Source: Bacteroidota bacterium
Lineage (GTDB): Bacteria; Bacteroidota; Bacteroidia; Flavobacteriales_C; GCA-002722245
Direction: 5' to 3'
Length of the DNA: 44,168 bases
Assembly (NCBI GenBank): GCA_026390935.1
Contig: JAPLEZ010000031.1
Span: 1-44,168, forward strand
Part shown: positions 26,339 to 34,700 of the stretch, piece after piece
Position numbering within the stretch: the stretch's first letter is position 1
Layout of the letters: every line of letters begins with the position of its first letter
The notes under the pieces: model-generated
Seen by the model: only the letters and a program-made list of their open reading frames with translations
What the model was told of the DNA's origin: nothing
The model's database searches: none
Made by a program: the position numbers and the translations under genes

Positions 26339-26920
26339 ATGACGACAAAACCATTAATAGATTATTTTGAAAAGCTTATTCCATTAAATGATGAGGAGAA
26401 ATTTATTGTGGAAGAAATTTTTAAAGAACGAAGAGTTAAGCGCAAGCAGTTTATTCTTCAAGAGGGGGACATTTCTAAAGAAAATACATTTATAATAGAA
26501 GGTTGTTTCAGAACATATACCATTGATGATAAAGGCAAGGAACACAATCTTCAGTTTTCTGTTGAAAATTGGTGGGTTGGTGACATTGGTAGTTTCCATT
26601 CAGAAAAACCAAGCAAACTTTATATTGAAGCAATTGAAAATTCCATTATTCTCCAATGTAAAAAAGAAGATCAAATAAATCTATTTGTAAAATACCCTAA
26701 ATTCGATCGCATTTTCAGGGTTCTTGCGGAAAACGGTATGGTTAGCATGCAAAATAGAATTTTACAGAACATAAGCTCTACTGCCGAAGAGCGATATCTT
26801 GATTTTGTTCAACGATACCCACATTTTTTCAATAGAATAAGTAATGTGCAAATCGCGTCATACCTTGGCATAACGCCCGAATTTCTTAGCGCCATACGTA
26901 AGAAAATTGTAGCATCTTAA
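26339..26920 (+). CDS. Crp/Fnr family transcriptional regulator
   Basis: 193 aa with an N-terminal cyclic-nucleotide-binding-like beta barrel (FILQEGDISKENTFIIEGCFRTY, residues about 36-60) and a short C-terminal helix-turn-helix (ISNVQIASYLGITPEFLSAIRKK). The arrangement and length match the abundant Bacteroidota Crp/Fnr regulators that often control an adjacent gene. The canonical cAMP-binding PRRS-type motif is not visible. The TTAAGAT direct repeats between its stop and the next gene are candidate operator sites, and NmrA and SnoaL-like genes follow. The effector is unknown. Confidence 0.88.
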   Translation: MTTKPLIDYFEKLIPLNDEEKFIVEEIFKERRVKRKQFILQEGDISKENTFIIEGCFRTYTIDDKGKEHNLQFSVENWWVGDIGSFHSEKPSKLYIEAIENSIILQCKKEDQINLFVKYPKFDRIFRVLAENGMVSMQNRILQNISSTAEERYLDFVQRYPHFFNRISNVQIASYLGITPEFLSAIRKKIVAS

Positions 26921-26953
26921 GATACATTAAGATTATTTCTTAAGATATCTTAT
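26917..26953 (+). promoter_or_regulatory. TTAAGAT direct repeats and palindrome, candidate operator
   Basis: TTAAGAT occurs at 26917-26923, 26927-26933 and 26940-26946, and the last forms a perfect 12-bp palindrome TAAGATATCTTA at 26941-26952. A possible -7 box, CACCTTTG (consensus TAnnTTTG), lies at 26977-26984, so the palindrome would cover the -33 region of the NmrA-like gene. Control by the adjacent Crp/Fnr protein is inference. Confidence 0.4.
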
Positions 26954-27016
26954 AAGTAAATTCCTTTCACCTTCCTCACCTTTGTAATGTTGTTAAACTT
27001 AAAAAAACATTACAAA

Positions 27017-27898
27017 ATGGAAAAGAAAATAATTGCTGTTGTAGGTGCAACGGGACTGCAAGGTAAAGGGGTGGTTGATGCTTTAAAAAAGAATGGCTCT
27101 TTTAAAGTAAGAGCTATTACACGTAACCTTGATAAATACAATGGAAATGCCGATGAAGTTGTTTTAGGTGACCTAACTAATCTACAATCGTTAACAAATG
27201 CTTTTAAGGGTGCTTACGGGGTGTTTGTTGTTACTAATTTTTGGGAAGGCGCTGACGAAATTGCACAAGGTAAAATAGCAATACAAGCAGCTAAAGATGC
27301 AGGTGTAAATCATTTTATTTGGTCAACACTTCCAAATGTAGAAAAGATAAGCAATGGAAAATTTGATGTTCCTCATTTTACAGGTAAAGCAAAGGTTGAC
27401 GAATTGGTGAAAAGCGCTGGATTCCAAAACTACACATTTGTACAGCCTCCTTTTTATTTTCAAAATTTCACAGGACAATTAGCTGCACAGCAGCAGCAAG
27501 ATGGTTCAATTGGTTGGACACTTCCTATTAATCCTAAAGTAAAAGGAATTCACATGTCGGATATCAAGGACTTAGGTAAAGTAGTTGCGGGTGCATTTTT
27601 AAATCCTGAAAAAGTTGGGAATGGCAGTTATTTATCACTCGCCACAGAACTCAAAAGCTTCAATGATATTTTGGATACTTTCAAGGCTATTGGGAAAGAA
27701 TATAGCTTTAATCAAGTTCCAGTGGAAGTATTCTCAAGCTTTTTTGAAGGAGCGGGAGAAATTGCCCAAATGATGGCGTACTTTGAAGAACATACTTATA
27801 TGGGACCAAATTCGGAAGCACAAATTCAATTGGCTAAAGAAATTTCTACTGAAAAATTTTCCTCATTAGAAGAGTGGATTAAACAAAATCAAAACTAA
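27017..27898 (+). CDS. NmrA-like NAD(P)-binding protein
   Basis: 293 aa from the ATG at 27017 (MEKKIIAVVGATGLQGKGVV); an ATG 30 bases upstream would displace the Rossmann motif. GATGLQG at about residues 10-16 is the dinucleotide-binding motif of the atypical SDR/NmrA family. GAYGVFVVTNFWE and HFIWSTLPN follow the NmrA/HSCARG pattern. The family acts as a redox sensor or reductase of small molecules in the cytosol. It follows a Crp/Fnr gene and is followed after one base by a SnoaL-like lipoprotein gene, so these probably form one operon. Confidence 0.88.
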   Translation: MEKKIIAVVGATGLQGKGVVDALKKNGSFKVRAITRNLDKYNGNADEVVLGDLTNLQSLTNAFKGAYGVFVVTNFWEGADEIAQGKIAIQAAKDAGVNHFIWSTLPNVEKISNGKFDVPHFTGKAKVDELVKSAGFQNYTFVQPPFYFQNFTGQLAAQQQQDGSIGWTLPINPKVKGIHMSDIKDLGKVVAGAFLNPEKVGNGSYLSLATELKSFNDILDTFKAIGKEYSFNQVPVEVFSSFFEGAGEIAQMMAYFEEHTYMGPNSEAQIQLAKEISTEKFSSLEEWIKQNQN

Positions 27899-27899
27899 T

Positions 27900-28400
27900 A
27901 TGAAACGATTTGTTATAGCTGTATTGGTCATTGGAACAATGGCTTCATGCAATCAAAAAGAAAACACAGAATTAAATACTAACTCAAAAGAAAAATTAGA
28001 AATCATGGAAAAGCAAGAAAAACAAAAAATAGAGACACTATTAAGTGAGTACAAAAAGTCATTAAACACTTCTGATGCAAAATTAGCTCAGTCTTTATAT
28101 ACCAAAGATGGTATTTTTATGCCAACGGAAGCTCCTTCAGGCATTGGATCCGAAGGAATTTTAAAATCATACGAATATGTCTTCTCACAAATACAACTGA
28201 ACATTGAATTCTTCATTGAAGAAATTCAGGTAGAAGAGAATATGGCTTTTGCAGTTACAAGTTCGAAAGGGACAGTTAAGGTGCTTGCAAATGGTGTTGA
28301 AGCTCCAGAAGCAAATAGAGAATTGTTTGTATTTGAAAAGGTAAATGGTGAATGGAAAATTGCCAGATATATGTTCAATAAAACTGCTCCTAAAGGATAA
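27900..28400 (+). CDS. SnoaL/DUF4440-like lipoprotein
   Basis: 166 aa. Lipoprotein signal (MKRFVIAVLVIGTMASCNQK, lipobox ASC at about residues 15-17), a charged linker, then an NTF2-like fold: IETLLSEYKKSLNTSDAKLAQSLYTKDGIFM, then a strand-rich end VFEKVNGEWKIARYMFN. Such proteins (SgcJ/EcaC or YybH-like) have a small-molecule-binding cone fold. It starts one base after the NmrA-like gene, and a terminator follows at 28427-28463. A periplasm- or surface-anchored partner of the NmrA-like protein is possible but not shown. Confidence 0.82.
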   Translation: MKRFVIAVLVIGTMASCNQKENTELNTNSKEKLEIMEKQEKQKIETLLSEYKKSLNTSDAKLAQSLYTKDGIFMPTEAPSGIGSEGILKSYEYVFSQIQLNIEFFIEEIQVEENMAFAVTSSKGTVKVLANGVEAPEANRELFVFEKVNGEWKIARYMFNKTAPKG

Positions 28401-28426
28401 AAAGCTGTGCAATTTCAAATTGCGAC

Positions 28427-28463
28427 AGGTGGTTTGGATAACTTTCCAAACCACCTTTTTTTT
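28427..28463 (+). terminator. Rho-independent terminator after the SnoaL-like gene
   Basis: Perfect 12-base arms 28427-28438 and 28445-28456 with a 6-base loop, followed by seven more T residues to 28463. It ends the Crp/NmrA/SnoaL unit. Confidence 0.92.
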
Positions 28464-28522
28464 GCAAGCAATAAAATGGCTTTCTAATATTTTTTAAAAT
28501 AAGTACTTTAACGAAAAAAAGA

Positions 28523-29074
28523 ATGAAAGTCGAGAAAACATATTTGATTCTTCCTGGATATGGCAACTCTGATGAAGGTCATTGGCAAACATATTTTGAA
28601 AAGCAATTGCCTAATTGTCATCGCGTTTTACAAATGAGTTGGGACAAGCCAATTTGTAGCGATTGGATCAATGCGATCAATGAGGCAGTTAAGCAATTTG
28701 ATCCAGAAACCGTTGTGTTAATATCGCATAGCATGGGCGGAATTGCTATCGCTCAATGGGCAAAATATTTTGATGCAAAGGTGAAAGGAGCATTTATTGT
28801 GGCTCCTCCTGATTTGGAAAATCCATATTTAGACTTGTCGTTAGAAAGTTTCATTCCTATTCCTACATCGAAACTTCCGTTTCCCTCACTTGTAATCGCT
28901 AGTTCAAACGACAACTGGGCCACAGTAAAAAGAAGTCAATATTTTGCAAAGAACTGGGGCAGTAAACTTATTGCTATTGGCGACGCAGGTCATATTAACA
29001 CCACTAGTGGTTATGGAAGTTGGGATGTGGGCTTGGGTTTCTTAAGAAAATTTGTCGACGAAATATCTCGATAA
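28523..29074 (+). CDS. RBBP9/YdeN-like serine hydrolase
   Basis: 183 aa alpha/beta hydrolase of the small RBBP9/YdeN type. Opening LILPGYGNSDEGHWQTYFEK; nucleophile elbow SHSMGG with Ser around residue 70; acid in SSNDNWA; catalytic His in GDAGHINTTSGYGSW. The GDAGHIN and GYGSW end is diagnostic for this family. Cytosolic serine hydrolase with unknown substrate. Stand-alone after a terminator, with ATAACG overlapping its stop codon region. The neighbouring genes are a mixed accessory set. Confidence 0.92.
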   Translation: MKVEKTYLILPGYGNSDEGHWQTYFEKQLPNCHRVLQMSWDKPICSDWINAINEAVKQFDPETVVLISHSMGGIAIAQWAKYFDAKVKGAFIVAPPDLENPYLDLSLESFIPIPTSKLPFPSLVIASSNDNWATVKRSQYFAKNWGSKLIAIGDAGHINTTSGYGSWDVGLGFLRKFVDEISR

Positions 29075-29126
29075 CGTAAAATGATATTTGCACCTAAAAG
29101 TGAACAAACCAAAAAGTGAAAAAATC

Positions 29127-29876
29127 ATGAATAACAAATTTAAAATAGGCCTAACGCTTTTCGCACTAGGATTACTTGGTGTAATTTCTATGCTAACAGT
29201 AGAGATACCGCTCGATAGTTTGCCGAAAGAAGTGTTGGATGAAATACCTCCTCAAGCCATCAAATATTTAATTTTAATAAACCCAACAATTTTATTATTG
29301 ATAGCTGTAGTGGTTGGCACATTGTTGTATGATAAAGTTGGCCTTACTCTTCCTTTAATATCGACAATACTCAAAGTTGAACAATCTAAAATTAAACCAA
29401 TAGAGCAAGTTAAGTTTGGTGTTTTATTTGGCTTGTTTGCCGGTGTTTTGATAACAATAAATGGACTTATTTTTAAATCTTCACTTCCGCTAGAGTTTAT
29501 TGAGCTTGAAAATAAAATTAAAATTACAACTGTTGCCAGATTTCTTTATGGTGGACTTACCGAAGAACTTTTGTTGCGTTTTGGCTTTATGACCTTAGTT
29601 GTTTGGATAATTTTTAAAATAACCAAGAGTTTAAGCAGTTCAGCCTATTGGATGGGAATTTTGTTTTCAAGCCTTTTATTTGCCGTTGGTCATCTTCCAA
29701 TTGTTTTTACTGCTGTTCCAAATCCATCAGCAGCATTGCTCACCTACGTGCTAATTGGAAATTCAAGCGCAGCACTATTTTTTGGATGGTTGTATTGGAA
29801 GAAAGGACTTGAGGCAGCATTTATCGCGCATATCTTCGCTCATGTAGCAATGATAATTGGTGAAAATATCTTTTAA
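29127..29876 (+). CDS. CPBP family intramembrane protease
   Basis: 249 aa from the ATG at 29127 (MNNKFKIGLTLFALGLLGV); a TTG at 29088 would add 13 residues. Several transmembrane helices with the CPBP/Abi motifs: TEELLLRFGFM (EExxxR), LFAVGHLP (FxxxH) and AFIAHIFAH near the C-terminus. These proteins are glutamic-type intramembrane endopeptidases related to CAAX prenyl proteases, sometimes linked to peptide processing or immunity. No obvious substrate is adjacent. Confidence 0.92.
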   Translation: MNNKFKIGLTLFALGLLGVISMLTVEIPLDSLPKEVLDEIPPQAIKYLILINPTILLLIAVVVGTLLYDKVGLTLPLISTILKVEQSKIKPIEQVKFGVLFGLFAGVLITINGLIFKSSLPLEFIELENKIKITTVARFLYGGLTEELLLRFGFMTLVVWIIFKITKSLSSSAYWMGILFSSLLFAVGHLPIVFTAVPNPSAALLTYVLIGNSSAALFFGWLYWKKGLEAAFIAHIFAHVAMIIGENIF

Positions 29877-30043
29877 CCTCAGTCACAGTATTGGCAACAG
29901 GCAACGGCTGTTTGACAAAAAAGTAGGCTTAAGAAATTGGTTGAGCATTTTAACCTACATAAACTTTTGAATGGAATTGTTAGTTTAGTTTTCCAAAACT
30001 CTCTTTTTCACAAAGAGCCAAACCATTTAGTATAATTGAAAAA

Positions 30044-30517
30044 ATGAAAAAATACTCTATAAATAAAGCGACGATAAAAGATGCTGGATTAATCGCTCAA
30101 TTGATCTGCGAGCTGTTGAAGGATTTCAATCTGAGAAGTGGAAGTAACTTTGTTATTGACGAGAGTAAAATTGAAAATACCTGCAAAGAATTACTTCCTA
30201 GAGATAACTTTGGCGGATTCATTGCAATAGATGACAATACAAAGGAGGCAGTTGGATTAATAACAATTGCGCAGGCAACGGCTATCTATAACGGCGGTGA
30301 CTTTGGAGTAATAACAGAATTATATGTTGATAGAAATGTTAGAAGTAAGGGGATTGGCAAACTCTTAATTGAAAGTGCATTACATTTTGCAAGAGCGAAT
30401 AATTGGATGAGAGTTGAGGTTGGAGCACCCAACAAGGAAGAATGGCCTCGAACAATTGAATTCTACAAGAAGAATGGATTTGAAGAAAAGGGGCCTAAAC
30501 TGAGAATCATTATTTAA
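30044..30517 (+). CDS. GNAT family N-acetyltransferase
   Basis: 157 aa. YSINKATIKDAGLIAQLICELL begins the GNAT fold, VITELYVDRNVRSKGIGKLLIESA contains the acetyl-CoA-binding RxxGxG motif (about residues 96-105), and the end EFYKKNGFEEKGPKLRI is typical. Cytosolic acetyltransferase; acceptor unknown. No neighbour indicates a pathway. Confidence 0.92.
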   Translation: MKKYSINKATIKDAGLIAQLICELLKDFNLRSGSNFVIDESKIENTCKELLPRDNFGGFIAIDDNTKEAVGLITIAQATAIYNGGDFGVITELYVDRNVRSKGIGKLLIESALHFARANNWMRVEVGAPNKEEWPRTIEFYKKNGFEEKGPKLRIII

Positions 30518-31032
30518 AGCCTCCCTCCATGATCTCCAACGTTAAGTTGATTGTTTTATGTTCGAAATGGCACCGTGTTCTTTGTGCTCCGCGGTAAAAT
30601 GGCTTTGTCATTATTTAGGTTATCACTACTGCAGGACTAGTTAAATTCAATTCATTTACCTACAACAGCGAGCAGTCTCACTCAATTTTCTTAAGCTATT
30701 AGATTTTAGCGTTTATAAAAATCAAAGTTGGTGATTGTTATTCACTGCTAATTGTATGTTTGTGAAATATTTTTTCGCAATAAATTTTGTTTGGTATGAG
30801 TATAATTTTGTTTCGTTGTTTAAAAATTTCAATTCGTCGAAAACTCCCGTCATTACTGTATTTCGCTTATTAACATTTGACTATTTATAAATAATTCTTA
30901 TTTATATTCGCGCCGGATTTCCTAGGGGTAGGGAATACTACTAACCACTATACGCTATTGATCATGTCAATATTGTCTTTTGTAAAAGTGCAGCGTTTGA
31001 GCAATGATTTTCATTGTTCGCAACGAGAGAGT
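30518..31032. other. Intergenic region before the Rhs-type cluster
   Basis: About 500 bases, AT-rich, no convincing gene. It should contain the promoter of the lipoprotein/Rhs-like unit. A TTTG at about 30877 and TATATTCG at about 30904 are possible but weak Bacteroidota-type elements with unusually long spacing. GTTAAGT at about 30543 matches the integron core consensus but has no paired arm. Confidence 0.4.
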
Positions 31033-31704
31033 ATGAGCTTTAGATTGACAGATAACTGGGTGATCAATATTAAAAACACTTCAATATTCTTTATTGCGGT
31101 TTTCTATTTTCTTGGTTTTGGTTGTGCAAATAATCTTGGGACAAGTAATGGTGGAGTTGTTGAAGAAACATGTGAATTTACTTATCTCCCCGATAAAGCG
31201 ATTTCAATTTCAGAGTATTTAGAATGGATCAAAGAGCAAAAGGGAATCACCTTTAGCGAAAAAGAAAATCAAAAATCAAAAATTAGTATCACTTATAAGC
31301 CCTTAGCATTAGAGGCTGCGTTGAGCAATGTCACTGCTGAAAATAGCGAGGCGGGATATAAAAATTACATAAAAGCAAAGGAGGGTTATCATTATATATT
31401 GGTAGAGTCGCTCAACAAAATTCCTTCGGCATCTAATTTAAATGCGGGCAAAAAGGAGCTTGCGGCTTACGTAAAAAATAATTTATTGGTGATAGAAAAC
31501 GGGGTTGATACCTTAACAAATTATATTGTTGAAGAGTTTCCGTCGTCTATCATGAATAAGCCCGATCAGCTGTTGCTGCTGGTTTCAAAACATTCTACAG
31601 AAAAAATTCAGGTAGTCATTAAAAGTAAATCAATAGGGTTGGAGGATGTGAAAATCACTTTAACCAAAAAGCAAATTGAATCATTTCCACAAATAAAATT
31701 ATAG
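31033..31704 (+). CDS. Lipoprotein of unknown function, first gene of the Rhs-type cluster
   Basis: 223 aa from the ATG at 31033 (MSFRLTDNWVINIKNTSIFF). Alternative starts TTG 30958 and ATG 30964 would lengthen the N-terminus by 25 or 23 residues. The hydrophobic segment SIFFIAVFYFLGFGC ends in a lipobox (FGC). The mature protein is acidic/lysine mixed with no motif I recognise. Its stop is 3 bases before the ATG of the 1860-aa gene, so it is almost certainly co-transcribed and may act in surface display or protection of that protein. Confidence 0.7.
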   Translation: MSFRLTDNWVINIKNTSIFFIAVFYFLGFGCANNLGTSNGGVVEETCEFTYLPDKAISISEYLEWIKEQKGITFSEKENQKSKISITYKPLALEAALSNVTAENSEAGYKNYIKAKEGYHYILVESLNKIPSASNLNAGKKELAAYVKNNLLVIENGVDTLTNYIVEEFPSSIMNKPDQLLLLVSKHSTEKIQVVIKSKSIGLEDVKITLTKKQIESFPQIKL

Positions 31705-31707
31705 CTA

Positions 31708-34700
31708 ATGTTAGCAAGGTTAAGAAAACACAAAAAAGCAGTTTCATTTGTATTGCTGTTCACCATTACTCAAGGTATCTTTTTAGATTCTGCAAAAGCG
31801 CTCACTTCAGGACCGTCACAACCCGAAACTCAGCAGTTCGCACCTGCTGGAATGGATAATTTGGTTGATCCTTTTAGTGGTGATTTCTCATACAATATTC
31901 CATTGATGGATGTGGGTGGTTATCCGGTTAATTTGAATTATGCTTCAGGCATCACGCCTGATGCGGAAGCGAGCTGGGTTGGTTTGGGCTGGAACTTAAA
32001 TGTTGGTGCAATCAACAGAAACATGCGCGGATTGCCTGATGATTTTGCTGGTGAAGAAGTAAAAAAAGAATACCACACAAAACCCAATCAAACTTTTGGA
32101 GTTACAGGAAATATTCAGCTTGAAGCGTATGGAGCAGAGTTAAAAAAAGTAGGTGCTCAATTAGGATTGAGTGCCAACTTGTTTTACAATACTTATAATG
32201 GATTTGGAATGAGCATGGGTGCAAGTCCAAGCATTAGTTCAGGTAATGCTAGTAAAAGTAAATTCACTGGTTCGTTGGGGCTTGCTGGTACATTAGGTTC
32301 GGAATCGGGATTAGAAGTTTCTCCAAAGTTGGGTTTAAGTTTTAAGCAAGGGACAGATAATTCAGAAACTACTTTGAGTTCAAGCATCAGTTTTCCATTT
32401 AGCACTCGTGAAGGATTAAAGGGAATGACGCTGCAAGGTTCAGCTTCTGTTGGAGTAAATACTACACGTAAAAATGAAACTACTGGTGCTATTGAAGGTG
32501 GTGGTGGTGGTGGCGGTGTGTCGTCAACAGCATATCAGGGTTTTGCTGCTACTACGTACATGCCTTCTTTGGAGCATAGTACATATAATGTTAATGCATC
32601 ATTGAATCTTTCTTTTTCTCCTAGTGACCCAGTTACTGATGGTTTTCCTTTTGGATTTGGTGGATATTATTCTGGTCAGTTTTTAAAAGAGGCAAGCAAA
32701 TCAACACCTGCATTTGGTTATATGTATTCGGGATTGTCGCAGTCGGATGATAAATTAATGGACTTCAATCGCGAGAAAGATGCCAGTTATAATGAGTATA
32801 CTAAAAATTTAGCGCTGACCAATTTTACTTACGATGTATTTCAGGTGAGCGGTCAAGGTGTTGGAGGAGCATACAGATTGTACAGAGGAGATGTGGGTGC
32901 AGTGCACGATCCGGCAAGTACTGATGTTGGTTATTCTCCAAGCTTAGGAGTTGATATTGGAATTGGATCACCTCCATCTTCAAAATTTGGTATCGACGGA
33001 AGTTATAACCAATCCAACACTTACAGCGGTAAATGGCAAGATGGACGAAATGGAATTTCCAATTTCAGTTCCGAAAATGCAACGCAGTTGAACTCTCCTA
33101 AAAAGGAGATGGCCTATTTCAAACGTATGGGTGAAATGGCTACTGAAAATGATTTGAGTTTTTACAACAATGTGCAAGGTTCCAATAAAATGTTGCACCA
33201 TGAACTGGGAGGAAGTAATGAGTTTTTTGGAGACGGACAATTGACGGGCAATTACTACAATGAGGGTGCTTACGTTAAAAAACAAATCGGACCTTTTCCT
33301 TTTTACGATTTTTCAACTGCGCCTGTTGATGTAAATGGTCAGCGCAACGAAAGAAGAGTTAGAAGCACTCCTTTTACCACCTTAACTGCCGAAGAAGCAA
33401 GAGTGTCGAATATTCGTCCGATTCAAAATTACGACATGGAGCATACCTGGTACAATAAAGATGATGACTACAGATCATTGCTTTCTAGCAATGCCGAGGT
33501 AGGTTATAAATCATCAGAGTTGCTGAGAATTGACGGAAATAAAAAAGCACATCACATTTCTGAAATCAGAGTGACCGACAATACCGGTGCACGATATATA
33601 TATGGTATCCCTGCTTACAACACCTATCAGGAAGAATTGACTTTTGCATCAAATGCTGGAAATAATTCCAATGTACAATCGGGAATGATTAAGTATTCTG
33701 CTGGTGACGATTCTCCAAGCAACGACAACGGTTTGGATCATATGTACAGCAAAACCATTACTCCTCCTTATGCGCATTCATACTTATTAACCAATGTGTT
33801 GTCTACCGATTATGTAGATAGAGATGATGTGGCAGGACCATCTGACGGTGATTTAGGAACCTACACTAAATTTAATTATACCCGAGCAATTGAGAAATTT
33901 AAATGGAGAACTCCATATTCCCGCAACGGATTTGATGCCAGCTACACCCAAGGCATGCAAGGAAGTGATGACGATGATAAAGCCAATTATGTTTATGGTG
34001 AAAAAGAAATTTGGTATTTGCATTCCATTGAAACACGAACACACGTTGCTGAATTTTATTTAAAACCACGAGAAGATGCGCGTGGAGTAGTAGATAAAAA
34101 TGGAGTGATTGGTGGCGACAAACAAATGTATTTGGATAAAATTGTTTTGTATTCAAAACCCGATAAACTCAATGGAAAAGCTGAGCCAATTAAAACGGTG
34201 CATTTTGAGTATGATTATTCTTTGTGTCCGGGAACACCCAATAGTAATGGCGGATCCAATCAAGGAAAACTCACTTTGAAAAAAGTGTGGTTCACTTATG
34301 GGAAATCTCAAAAAGGAGTTTTAAATCCTTACGTATTTAATTACGCTCGTCAGAATTTTACCGGCGATCCAGCCATCGATAAAAATCCTGAAGCCGATTT
34401 AAATCCTTCATACAGTTTTAAAAATTATGATCGTTGGGGGAACTACAAAAAAGATGATTTGACAGTTGGAAACTCAAACGCCGAATTCCCTTATGTAAAT
34501 CAGGATAAAGCTGTCACCGACAGGTATGCAGCGGTGTATGCGCTTAGCAGAGTGCAAACCCCAACAGGTGGAGAGTTGCGAGTTTACTATGAATCGGATG
34601 ATTATGCTTATGTGCAAAACCGACAAGCGATGCGCATGTTTAAGGTTATTGCCGCATGTAAAAATGATCACACTGCACAGAATGAAGATTTTTACGATTT

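Noticed and set aside
30536-30560. GTTAAGT core-like site as a true attC
   Set aside because: It fits the 7-base consensus but has no complementary partner or arm pairing nearby, so chance is likely.
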